DNA of 7,427 bases from an uncultured Clostridia bacterium (GTDB lineage: Bacteria; Bacillota; Clostridia; Oscillospirales; CAG-272), in NCBI GenBank assembly GCA_937894775.1, contig CALAXC010000328.1, positions 1 through 7,427 of the forward strand, written 5' to 3'. Position numbers and translations under genes: made by a program. A model generated the notes under the pieces. That model was not told where the DNA came from. It did not search any database and saw only the letters and a list, made by a program, of their open reading frames with translations. Shown here one piece after another: positions 1 through 6,700 of this stretch. Within the stretch, counting starts at the first letter, position 1. Each line of letters begins with the position of its first letter.

Positions 1-100
1 CTCCGACTGACGTTATCAGTTATCCTGCCCTATGAAGCCCGGACTTTCCTCACGGTAATACCTTTCGGCAACATACCGCGCGACCGTTTAGCAAAGTACC
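1..100 (-). ncRNA. rnpB: RNase P RNA, 5' part (type A), truncated by window edge
   Basis: This is the catalytic RNA of ribonuclease P, which removes the 5' leader from pre-tRNA. Read leftwards, the conserved region I core GAGGAAAGTCCGGGC lies at 51-37 and is followed at once by CATAGGGCAGG, the type A signature; type B RNAs of Bacilli differ here. Before it, a P3-like helix pairs 80-74 with 57-51 and is capped by an inner CC-GAAA-GG hairpin. After it, a P8-like hairpin pairs ACTGA (20-16) with TCAGT (10-6) around a TAACG loop, as in the E. coli RNA. The 5' end is placed near 100 from the promoter. Only about 100 of the usual 350-400 bases are in the window; the specificity-domain remainder, the 3' P4 strand and the P1 partner lie to the left. 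Identification is very secure; the exact 5' end is inferred. Confidence 0.96.
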
Positions 101-105
101 TAATC

Positions 106-134
106 ATTATAACACAACTGTTTTATTATGTCAA
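106..134 (-). promoter_or_regulatory. rnpB promoter (consensus sigma-A type, extended -10)
   Basis: The -35 box TTGACA (134-129) and -10 box TATAAT (111-106) are both perfect and are separated by exactly 17 bases, with a TGT extension before the -10. Predicted start of transcription is about 100-98, directly before the first RNase P helix. The -35 hexamer is also the last two sense codons (Leu-Thr) of thiT, so the promoter overlaps the end of that gene. Such strength fits a stable RNA. Confidence 0.92.
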
Positions 135-815
135 GGAATCTTTTGTTTGGATTTTTACTATCGGAATTCTGCTTATTGCAACTGCTGCTATAACAGTTAT
201 TATGATCTCGGGTATCATATACAAACCGTTATAAAATACAGAATAAACAAGCGCCAGTCCCTTTCCGCTAAAGCTATCAAGTATCCATCCGCCTATCGAA
301 TAAAAATTATCCTGCGAGAAGAACCACTCTGCCCACACGCCGTAAAAAATAAATCCTGATATGATATGCGCTATATACCTTAATGTCAAAGCTAAAGCAG
401 CTCCAAGTGCTAACGCGACGGTTTTATTTTTTATTTTATTTCTGAAAATACCGCCGAAGCCTAAAACTGAATAAGCGATCAGGTAATCTATTATCAATAT
501 CGCTACAGCCGCACCGTATCCCATAAAATCTTCACTGTTAGGCATAAAGAGAGCCATTATAGTAGAACCCTTGCCCAAATACAGATCCATAACTATCTGT
601 ATTACCGAATATACGGCAGAGGAAAACAATCCCCATTTTATACCGTACATATAAGAAATGAGTACTATAGGCAACATACTCGCAACTGTAAATCCTCCGC
701 CGAACGGAAGATTTAAAAAAGGTATCAACGCACACACCATCGCTAAAATAGCCGCAAGTGCAATCATTACAGCTGAGGTAGTCAGCCTTTGCGTATTGAA
801 TTTTGTTTGACTCAT
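126..815 (-). CDS. thiT: ECF transporter S component, thiamine-specific (ThiT/YuaJ family)
   Basis: This 229-residue integral membrane protein is the substrate-binding subunit for thiamine. It works with a shared EcfA-EcfA'-EcfT energizing module that is not in the window. Hydrophobic stretches cover about residues 14-33, 41-56, 62-78, 100-122, 132-158 and 185-215, matching the six-helix S-component fold. Helix 1 has the small-residue pattern A15-x3-A19 and A21-x3-A25 used to contact EcfT. By remembered alignment with Lactococcus ThiT, thiamine-binding residues correspond to D110 (Glu there), H150 in RYIAHIISG, Y158 (Trp there), Y191 and N196 in YSVFYNG. The ATG at 815-813 has a strong Shine-Dalgarno TAGGAGGT (830-823) seven bases upstream. 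It is the only gene behind the TPP riboswitch, which is independent support for thiamine as substrate. It is longer than the Lactococcus protein, mainly in the loop near residues 79-98. No terminator follows it before rnpB. Confidence 0.93.
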   Translation of the reverse strand: MSQTKFNTQRLTTSAVMIALAAILAMVCALIPFLNLPFGGGFTVASMLPIVLISYMYGIKWGLFSSAVYSVIQIVMDLYLGKGSTIMALFMPNSEDFMGYGAAVAILIIDYLIAYSVLGFGGIFRNKIKNKTVALALGAALALTLRYIAHIISGFIFYGVWAEWFFSQDNFYSIGGWILDSFSGKGLALVYSVFYNGLYMIPEIIITVIAAVAISRIPIVKIQTKDSLT

Positions 816-830
816 ATATCAAACCTCCTA

Positions 831-870
831 AAATAAAAAATTAAAGACCGCACGAAATCTCCGTGCGGTC
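831..870 (-). terminator. Intrinsic terminator of the thiT leader (riboswitch expression platform)
   Basis: A perfect 9-bp stem, GACCGCACG (870-862) with CGTGCGGTC (854-846), encloses a 7-base loop and is followed by TTTAATTTTTTATTT (845-831). The T tract ends just before the thiT Shine-Dalgarno site, so termination here would prevent thiT transcription. It lies about 37 bases after the TPP aptamer, the normal place for a transcriptional off-switch. It is also the first clear terminator after the pth-mfd-foldase genes. Confidence 0.92.
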
Positions 871-907
871 AAATTTTTCATTTTCGGCATCTGCAGCCAC
901 CAAATTT

Positions 908-995
908 GAATCAATCTCCCTACGCCGGCATTATCCGTATCAGGTTAAAGGGTTCGGTTTTCACCATCTCAGCCATTATAGGCACCCCCGATCTC
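908..995 (-). promoter_or_regulatory. TPP (thiamine pyrophosphate) riboswitch aptamer, THI element
   Basis: Read leftwards, all conserved blocks of the TPP aptamer are present in order: GGGGTGCC at 988-981; the short P3 hairpin GCC-TATAAT-GGC; the pyrimidine-binding CTGAGA at 972-967; ACCC at the P2 3' side; AACCTGAT; GGATAATGCCGG, forming P5; and GCGTAGGGA ending at 917. P1 can form from GATC (993-990) with GATT (916-913). The stretch between CTGAGA and ACCC holds an additional small hairpin, GGT-GAAA-ACC. The aptamer binds TPP and is expected to repress thiT when TPP is plentiful through the downstream terminator. Identification rests on sequence blocks that are nearly invariant in this class. 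Confidence 0.97.
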
Positions 996-1003
996 TATGC
1001 GGT
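990..1003 (-). promoter_or_regulatory. Candidate antiterminator 5' strand of the thiT riboswitch
   Basis: ACCGCA-T-A-GAGATC (1003-990) is complementary to GATTTC-G-TGCGGT (859-847), which is the loop end and 3' arm of the terminator. The pairing is 13 bp, with A996 bulged and two G-U pairs (993:856 and 997:853). Bases 993-990 are also the 5' strand of aptamer helix P1, so TPP-stabilised P1 and this antiterminator exclude each other. The pairing is seen in the sequence; its use as the switch is inferred. Confidence 0.7.
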
Positions 1004-1014
1004 TTTCACTCCGT

Positions 1015-1043
1015 ATTATATCACCAAACATTTTGCTTGTCAA
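1015..1043 (-). promoter_or_regulatory. Promoter of the thiT riboswitch transcript
   Basis: Perfect TTGACA (1043-1038), 17-base spacer and perfect TATAAT (1020-1015), with a TGA extension directly before the -10. The transcript should begin near 1010-1007, only a few bases before the antiterminator strand. The -35 box begins seven bases after the stop codon of the foldase gene. It is as strong by sequence as the rnpB promoter, so thiT output is presumably set mainly by termination rather than initiation. Confidence 0.92.
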
Positions 1044-1049
1044 TAGTTT

Positions 1050-2384
1050 TTAATAATAAAAATTAATACCTGCAGATTTTATATCCACTGTTTTCAAAAG
1101 TGATTCATCTACCGTTATTTTTTCTTTACTATCCTTAAGATAATCTGCTAACAGCTCATCCATAAGATGACTCATAAATACATACGTACCCGTTTTTATA
1201 CTAATAAAAAGATCTTCGTTCTCTTCAAAGGTATAAGCTCCGTCTTCAAGCTCATATCTCATAACTATATGAATTCCGTAATCCGAAGGTATTTGTTTTA
1301 CCTCGCCTACCTGCATTTTAAAAAGCTCGTCAATAACTTCCCTTGCTTCATACGCGGTATTCTGAGAAACATAATATCCGTTGGGATAATCCTTTGAACC
1401 GTCCTCTTGATTATATTCCTTAACAAGAAGATCAAAGCCCGCAAAATCTCCCGTCTTTGCTTCTTCCATAATAGCCTTTGCGTCGGAATTAAGGATCTTC
1501 ATTTCTTCGCTGTCTTTTTCGTAATATCTTACTATAGCATTTCCGTCAGCATCAAATTTTTGCTTTGGAGCAGCACCGTCTTTCTTATAAGCTATCCTCT
1601 CTTTTCCGTTTTCATCGGTGTAAACATATACTCTGTCGCCATTTTCATCCACCGCATACTTACCGTCCGCATTTACCTTTGCTGTCTTGCTTGTATCATA
1701 AGAAACCTTTGAATTATCGGTCCTATAGTATATTTTATCACCGTTTGCATCTTCATCATAAACAAGCTCATAAGAATAGAGGAATATCTGCTTGAATCTT
1801 ACATAATTTTCCTTATAATAATCATCTATTATGTTCGCGCCTATCTTACTTCCGTTCTTTCCAAAAAGCTCTTCACGAAGATAAGCTATCTTGGCTTCTA
1901 TTATATAAGCTTCACGAAGTATCTCATAATTTGCGCCGTATTCTGCCAGAATTGCGTTAAACGCAGTCTTTGAGCCGTTTGCATCGTTATCTATCATTTC
2001 CTGAAGCTTTGTATCTATTTCATCTATATAAGACTGAGGCAGCTTAAGTCCCAATTTATCAAACTCAGCAATAGCCGCAAGATAGCTCTTTGCGTTATCG
2101 AGAACCATCTCTGTATAATGAGTATTATAAGTCTTTTTTTCGTAAACATCTATCCAAGTTTCCCAAAATCCGCTATCCTTTGCTGTTTGACCGAAATAAT
2201 CAACCGAGCAAAGTGTTCCTTTGGTTCTTGAAAGATAGAGCTCAAAAAGATTTACCGACAGTGAAGCATCGTCTAACTTAAGTAAGGGCTTGCCCAGTCC
2301 TCCACAGCTCGATACCGATAATGCCACTGTAGATATAATTATAATAAGACAGATCATCTTTTTTAAAAATTTAAAGGATCTCAT
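1050..2384 (-). CDS. Lipoprotein with parvulin-type peptidyl-prolyl isomerase domain (PrsA/SurA-like foldase)
   Basis: This 444-residue protein is probably an extracytoplasmic folding factor. Residues 1-27 are a lipoprotein signal: basic Arg/Lys start, hydrophobic core 10-22, and lipobox V-S-S-Cys27. Residues about 30-190 are helical and resemble the N-terminal chaperone region of SurA/PrsA proteins. The parvulin domain starts with strand VRFKQIFLYS (195-204), is broken by a low-complexity insertion (about 205-290), and resumes with DAKAIMEEAKTGDFAGFDLLV, NGYY (335-338), GEV (360-362) and YGIHIVMRYE (369-378). The tail to 444 is a charged helical extension. The ATG at 2384 is preceded by the purine-rich GAGGAAAGGA. 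It follows mfd by 69 bases on the same strand, an order seen in other clostridia, and is probably co-transcribed with pth-mfd. The parvulin assignment is firm from motifs; catalytic activity is not certain because of the insertion. The name prsA would be reasonable but is not proven. Confidence 0.85.
   Translation of the reverse strand: MRSFKFLKKMICLIIIISTVALSVSSCGGLGKPLLKLDDASLSVNLFELYLSRTKGTLCSVDYFGQTAKDSGFWETWIDVYEKKTYNTHYTEMVLDNAKSYLAAIAEFDKLGLKLPQSYIDEIDTKLQEMIDNDANGSKTAFNAILAEYGANYEILREAYIIEAKIAYLREELFGKNGSKIGANIIDDYYKENYVRFKQIFLYSYELVYDEDANGDKIYYRTDNSKVSYDTSKTAKVNADGKYAVDENGDRVYVYTDENGKERIAYKKDGAAPKQKFDADGNAIVRYYEKDSEEMKILNSDAKAIMEEAKTGDFAGFDLLVKEYNQEDGSKDYPNGYYVSQNTAYEAREVIDELFKMQVGEVKQIPSDYGIHIVMRYELEDGAYTFEENEDLFISIKTGTYVFMSHLMDELLADYLKDSKEKITVDESLLKTVDIKSAGINFYY
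1521..1751 (-). repeat. Degenerate Asp/Asn-Gly coding repeats inside the foldase parvulin domain
   Basis: Encoded residues 212-288 contain repeated D-x-N/D-G turns, each followed by an aromatic-rich strand: DANG (212-215) then KIYY; NADG (238-241) then KYAV; DENG (246-249) then RVYVY; DENG (257-260) then RIAY; DADG (278-281) then AIVRYY. Gly spacings are 26, 8, 11 and 21 residues, so the repeat is irregular. The pattern suggests a run of beta-hairpins, perhaps a small sheet projecting from the isomerase. D-x-N/D-G could also bind calcium, but the full 12-residue EF-hand loop is not present. Confidence 0.6.
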
Positions 2385-2415
2385 TTTATTTTCCTTTCCT
2401 CTTTATTTATCTTTT

Positions 2416-2450
2416 ATCTTAAAGCAAAAACTTTCAAAAACTTTAAAGAT
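2416..2450 (-). repeat. Tandem decamer and AT-rich hairpin between mfd and foldase gene
   Basis: Plus-strand CAAAAACTTT occurs twice in perfect tandem (2425-2444). It sits between imperfect inverted arms ATCTTTAAAG (2450-2441 read leftwards) and CTTTAAGAT (2424-2416). The stem is AT-rich, about 9 bp with one bulge, and no T tract follows, so it does not look like an intrinsic terminator. It may be an mRNA processing or stability element in the mfd-foldase spacer, or simply chance in AT-rich DNA. Confidence 0.35.
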
Positions 2451-2453
2451 AGC

Positions 2454-5400
2454 TTATTTTTCCTCAGCCTCAAGCTCGTTACGTATTCTCCAAAAATCCT
2501 CAAAAAATTCCAATAACATATCAGGAACATTTTCTCCGCTCTTTTTTCTCACAAGAACACAAAAAGATTCACTTCCGAGCATACGTATTCTGTTTTTGAA
2601 TTTCTTTAATTCGGATAATTCCGCAAAAACATCATACTCGACCTTTGACGGATATATCTTCACTTCGGTCGCTTCCTCGACAACATTCAGCACGTCACAT
2701 TTTATAGCCGCCGCTCTGACAAGCGCAACCGTTAAAAGATCTGTTACCGAACGTGGAATATCGCCATATCGGTCTATAAGCTCATCTATTATATCGTCTT
2801 TATCCTCTCTTGTTTGCAACAGAGCTATTCGCTTATAAAGTCCCATTCTTTGTGCCGAATAAGGAACATAACGTTCAGGGATAAATGCATCGCATCGCAA
2901 AGTAACGGTACATTCTTTTTTCTCCGGAACGGGTTCTCCCTTTTCTTCAAGCACTGCCTCATTAAGAAGCTTTATATACAGCTCATAACCTACCGCATCA
3001 AGATGTCCGTGTTGCTCTGCTCCGAGAAGGTTTCCCGCCCCTCTTATTTCAAGGTCACGTATTGCGATCTTAAAGCCCGCACCAAACTCCGCATAATCTC
3101 TTATCGCTTCAAGACGCTTCGTTGCGATTTCGTTTATACTCTTATCCTTAGGAAAAGTAAAATAAGCATACGCACGTCTTGAAGAACGTCCTACTCTTCC
3201 TCTTAACTGGTGAAGCTGAGAAAGTCCGAGTCGGTGCGCACCTTCAACTATAAGAGTATTTGCAAGAGGGACATCTACACCCGTTTCAATTATCGTAGTT
3301 GAGACAAGTATATCTATATTTCCCGCAAGCATATCACTCCAGATATCCTCGAGCTGTTCCTTATCCATTTTTCCGTGCGCTACCGTTATTCTCGCTTCGG
3401 GAACAGCCTTTGCTATTTTTGCCGCACAATAATCTATAGTATCAACAAAATTATGAAGATAAAACACCTGACCGCCTCTTCTGAGTTCTCGCCTTATAGC
3501 CTCTGCTATGATCAATTCATCATAATCAAGAACATAAGTCTGAACAGGCAATCTGTCTCCCGGCGCTTCATCAAGAACCGAAATATCACGTATTCCGCCC
3601 ATAGCCATATTAAGCGTTCTCGGAATAGGTGTTGCCGTAAGAGTAAGAACGTCTATATTTCCCGCAAGCTGCTTTAGCTTTTCCTTTTGCGAAACTCCGA
3701 AGCGTTGTTCCTCGTCTACTATAAGCAGTCCGAGATCCTTGAATTCTATATCCTTACCGATAAGTCTGTGCGTACCTATTATTATATCGGTCTCGCCTCG
3801 CTTTAGCTTTCGCAAAGAGTGTGCTTGCTGCTTTGGTGTGCGGAATCTCGATATCATATCAACGCTGACACCGAATGAACGCATACGGCTTGTAACAGTT
3901 TGAAAATGCTGAAGAGCAAGTATCGTTGTTGGAACAAGAATAGCAACCTGCTTTCCTCCAAGCACCGCTTTATATGCCGCTCTTAAAGCGACTTCCGTCT
4001 TTCCGAAGCCGACGTCACCGCAAAGAAGTCTATCCATTGGACGCGAGCGTTCCATATCTCTCTTTATCTCGTCTATCGCAAGAAGCTGACCTTCAGTTTC
4101 TTCATATTCAAAAGAGCTTTCAAATTCAGCTTGGAAAGCATCATCCTCGGGGAAAGCAAATCCCTCTCTTTTTTCTCTTTCGGCATAAAGCTTGATAAGG
4201 TCTTTTGCTATATCCTTTACAGCGGCCTTTGCCCGTGATTTCGCACGTGTCCATTCTCCGCCGCCGAAGCGTGAAAGCTTTATCAATCCGTCATCGGAAT
4301 GCGCGCCGATATATTTTGATACCATATCCAGCTTTTCAACAGGTAAAAAAAGCTTATCCGAGCCTGCATAACGAATGTTTATATAATCGCGACTCACACC
4401 GTCGATCTTCAGATTTTCAATACCCATATACTGACCGATTCCGTGGATCTCGTGCACGACCAGATCTCCTACCTCGAGATCATTATAAGAAAGTATAGTT
4501 TCTGTTCCGTTGCGGGCCTTTTTCCTGCGTCTTAAAGAAGCGCCCGAATATGCTCCCTCCCGACTTTCCGCAAGCGTGGATATGACTGCTATTCTCGGTG
4601 AGGTAAGTTCAAATCCTTTAAGAGTATCTTTATATTCCACGCCTATTATATCTTTAGTAAAAGAATTTACCGACAGCTCTTCAAGTGCCGTTGTAAGCAT
4701 AGCTTTCTCGCCTTTTTCCTCTAACAGCTCGACAAGATTTTTTGCCGCTGCTTCATTTTCGGAGAGCAGATATATTTTATATCCGCTTTTTTTATAAGAA
4801 AGTATATCATCGTACAAAAGGCTGAAATTATCACCGTACGACACCATATGCTTGGTTTTAAAATTAAACATTCCCGCAAGCTTTTCACCCGAAATGCCCT
4901 GCCCGAACGAATCAAAATGAACATCTGCCGATTTATCGAGAAACGCCTTAAGATCTTCTTCTTTCTTTGAATAATCGGCATATTTAGCCGATACCGTTCC
5001 GCCCTCCAAAAGATCGCTTACCGTTTGATCCAAGCGGTTGAGGTACGCGCGAGTCTTTTCATATACCGCCGGTGTTTCTTTTAGAAAAACTATACTTCCG
5101 GAGCCAAAATAATCAAGCAAGCAAACCTTTTGAGGATATATCAAAGAAATATACTTATCAAGAAAACTAAGATCGGTATCTGCGTCTATTGCGACAAGCT
5201 CTACGTCAAGCTCGCTTTTTGCGTTTTCATTCTTTGTTCTTTTCTGTTGAGAAGATATCGCATTGACAAGATTTTTTTTACTCTCTTCACTTAATAATAT
5301 TTCTCTCGCGGGAGAAAACTCAACTCTGTCAAGTGTTGCCGTTATTCTTTGCGTTTCTATATCAAATATTTCTAATCTGTCTACTTCATCGCCAAAAAGC

Positions 5401-6041
5401 TCTATTCTGAAGGGCGCCTTTTCATAGCTTACGTTACCGTCGATATCGGTATATTGGGCAACGGGAGGATATATATCAAAAATATCTCCTCTGTTGGCAA
5501 ACTGGCCGGGTGCATCTACAAGCTCCACTTTAACATATCCAAGCTTTATAAGATGCATAGAAAGATCGAGAACATCCACATTATTCTGCCCATATTCTAC
5601 CGAAGTTTTAAACTGCGCAAGGACCGACGGCGGAATGGTAAGGCTAAGCGCTGCATCGGGAGTTGTAACAATAGCATCGAATCTTCGGTCGAGTATTCCC
5701 GACAACACGTTCAGCCTCTCATGCTCATAGTCATGGGAGGCGGTGATATTATAAAACGTAAGATCTCTCGCGACATAAAAGCAAACTTTAAGCTCCTGCT
5801 TTTGAAAAAGCGAAGATATCCTTACACAACTTTTCTCATCGGGTAATATCAAAAGCACCGGGTCCTCACGGTCTTTTCTCAGGTCTTTGATAAGCGAAAC
5901 AAAAACCGCATCCGATGCACCCTCGCAAAGTCCGGATACAACGGTTGGAAAAGGTGTTTTGAAATTAGCCGTGCTCCTGATGGTATGCAAAAGCTCTGCA
6001 TATTCCTTATCAAGACGCACAAAATCTGTTACTGTACTCAT
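2454..6041 (-). CDS. mfd: Transcription-repair coupling factor Mfd
   Basis: Mfd is a DNA translocase that removes RNA polymerase stalled at lesions and recruits UvrA. The 1195-residue protein is full length for the family. Residues about 25-340 are the UvrB-like module, including PGQFANRGDIFDIYPP near 178-193. Residues about 519-580 are the RNA-polymerase-interacting domain, beginning LEVGDLVVHEIHGIGQY. The helicase core carries Walker A GDVGFGKT (675-682), the DEEQ box (776-779), TATPIPRT (802-809), TTIIETGVDVP (915-925) and QLRGRVGRS (945-953). The translocation (TRG) region IRDLEIRGAGNLLGAEQHGH covers 994-1013, and the C-terminal regulatory domain follows from about 1050. The start at 6041 (MSTVTDF) is preferred because AGAGG lies just upstream and the gene then follows pth by 13 bases. 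An in-frame ATG at 6095 would add 18 residues, overlap pth and has no comparable site. Pth and Mfd are commonly adjacent in Firmicutes. All motifs are intact. Confidence 0.97.
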   Translation of the reverse strand: MSTVTDFVRLDKEYAELLHTIRSTANFKTPFPTVVSGLCEGASDAVFVSLIKDLRKDREDPVLLILPDEKSCVRISSLFQKQELKVCFYVARDLTFYNITASHDYEHERLNVLSGILDRRFDAIVTTPDAALSLTIPPSVLAQFKTSVEYGQNNVDVLDLSMHLIKLGYVKVELVDAPGQFANRGDIFDIYPPVAQYTDIDGNVSYEKAPFRIELFGDEVDRLEIFDIETQRITATLDRVEFSPAREILLSEESKKNLVNAISSQQKRTKNENAKSELDVELVAIDADTDLSFLDKYISLIYPQKVCLLDYFGSGSIVFLKETPAVYEKTRAYLNRLDQTVSDLLEGGTVSAKYADYSKKEEDLKAFLDKSADVHFDSFGQGISGEKLAGMFNFKTKHMVSYGDNFSLLYDDILSYKKSGYKIYLLSENEAAAKNLVELLEEKGEKAMLTTALEELSVNSFTKDIIGVEYKDTLKGFELTSPRIAVISTLAESREGAYSGASLRRRKKARNGTETILSYNDLEVGDLVVHEIHGIGQYMGIENLKIDGVSRDYINIRYAGSDKLFLPVEKLDMVSKYIGAHSDDGLIKLSRFGGGEWTRAKSRAKAAVKDIAKDLIKLYAEREKREGFAFPEDDAFQAEFESSFEYEETEGQLLAIDEIKRDMERSRPMDRLLCGDVGFGKTEVALRAAYKAVLGGKQVAILVPTTILALQHFQTVTSRMRSFGVSVDMISRFRTPKQQAHSLRKLKRGETDIIIGTHRLIGKDIEFKDLGLLIVDEEQRFGVSQKEKLKQLAGNIDVLTLTATPIPRTLNMAMGGIRDISVLDEAPGDRLPVQTYVLDYDELIIAEAIRRELRRGGQVFYLHNFVDTIDYCAAKIAKAVPEARITVAHGKMDKEQLEDIWSDMLAGNIDILVSTTIIETGVDVPLANTLIVEGAHRLGLSQLHQLRGRVGRSSRRAYAYFTFPKDKSINEIATKRLEAIRDYAEFGAGFKIAIRDLEIRGAGNLLGAEQHGHLDAVGYELYIKLLNEAVLEEKGEPVPEKKECTVTLRCDAFIPERYVPYSAQRMGLYKRIALLQTREDKDDIIDELIDRYGDIPRSVTDLLTVALVRAAAIKCDVLNVVEEATEVKIYPSKVEYDVFAELSELKKFKNRIRMLGSESFCVLVRKKSGENVPDMLLEFFEDFWRIRNELEAEEK

Positions 6042-6051
6042 TTTTCCTCTG
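6042..6051 (-). promoter_or_regulatory. Ribosome binding site that fixes the mfd start
   Basis: CAGAGG (6051-6046) followed by AAAA and the ATG at 6041-6039. The spacing is short but usable. It supports the start at residue Met of MSTVTDF rather than the in-frame ATG at 6095 inside pth. Confidence 0.75.
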
Positions 6052-6054
6052 AAT

Positions 6055-6690
6055 TTATTTTGCGTTACAAATCTGCATAGCGCCTTCGGTGTCACCCGAT
6101 ATCATCATGGATAAGCCCGAATAAAGCTTATCGAAGTTTCCTTTTAATACCGCGATATCCTCGTTCGAAAAATTACCGAGTACCCAATCGGCAAGATCGT
6201 AATCGGGATGAGGCTTTGCGCCTATTCCTATTTTTATTCTCTGATATTCCTGCGAAGAGAGCTTTGCCTCTATGCTGCGAAGTCCGTTATGTCCTCCGTG
6301 AGTTCCTTTTCTGCGAACTCTGAGTCTACCTACATCCAAGGTTATATCATCGGAAAAAACGATAACGTTTTCGGGTTCTATTTTATAAAAGCGAACCGCT
6401 TCTATAACAGCATTTCCGGAAAGATTCATAGAAGTCTGAGGCTTCATAAGAAGAACTCTTTTACCGCATATCACAGCCTCGCCAACAAGCGCTGAAAATT
6501 TTATTCTGTCAACTTTTACAGAAAGACGTTCCGCAAGATAGTCGATTGCCATAAATCCTGCATTGTGCCTTGTTTTCTCATATTTTTTTTCGGGATTTCC
6601 AAGTCCCACAACAAGAAAATCTATATTTCCCAAAGGTTTGCTTTGAGAATCAGCCGAAATCTTTTTAAACAAATCAAAAATATCTGCCAC
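6055..6690 (-). CDS. pth: Peptidyl-tRNA hydrolase (Pth), GTG start, short N-terminal extension
   Basis: Pth cleaves the ester bond of peptidyl-tRNAs released from stalled ribosomes, recycling tRNA. The 211-residue protein has every family hallmark: VVGLGNP (27-33) with N32; TRHNAG (40-45) with catalytic H42; KPQTSMNLSG (83-92) with N89; SDDITLDVG (113-121) with D115 assisting the histidine; and GTHGGHNGLRS (129-139) with N135. KIGIG and the YDLADWVLGNF lid follow. Glu34 replaces the usual Gly in GLGNPG. The start is GTG at 6690-6688, with TAGAGGT (6702-6696) five bases upstream. This leaves a 22-residue N-terminal extension (MADIFDLFKKI...) before the usual family start, and there is no alternative ATG close to that point. 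It is the first gene of the probable pth-mfd-foldase operon. Confidence 0.96.
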   Translation of the reverse strand: MADIFDLFKKISADSQSKPLGNIDFLVVGLGNPEKKYEKTRHNAGFMAIDYLAERLSVKVDRIKFSALVGEAVICGKRVLLMKPQTSMNLSGNAVIEAVRFYKIEPENVIVFSDDITLDVGRLRVRRKGTHGGHNGLRSIEAKLSSQEYQRIKIGIGAKPHPDYDLADWVLGNFSNEDIAVLKGNFDKLYSGLSMMISGDTEGAMQICNAK

Positions 6691-6700
6691 GTAATACCTC

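Noticed and set aside
538..822. Second minus-strand frame of 94 codons overlapping thiT
   Set aside because: Shadow frame of thiT with no recognisable domain; thiT has the strong ribosome site and family motifs.
2285..2456. Promoter for the foldase gene in the mfd spacer (TTGAAA followed 17 bases later by AAAGAT)
   Set aside because: The -10 match is poor; co-transcription with mfd explains expression more simply.
2290..2838. Long plus-strand reading frames opposite the foldase and mfd genes, including 182 codons here
   Set aside because: They lie antisense to well-recognised genes, have no ribosome sites or family features, and their composition follows from the codon use of the opposite strand.
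6042..6095. Upstream ATG at 6095 as the mfd start
   Set aside because: It would overlap pth, lacks a ribosome binding site and adds residues not typical of Mfd; 6041 has AGAGG and the normal family start.
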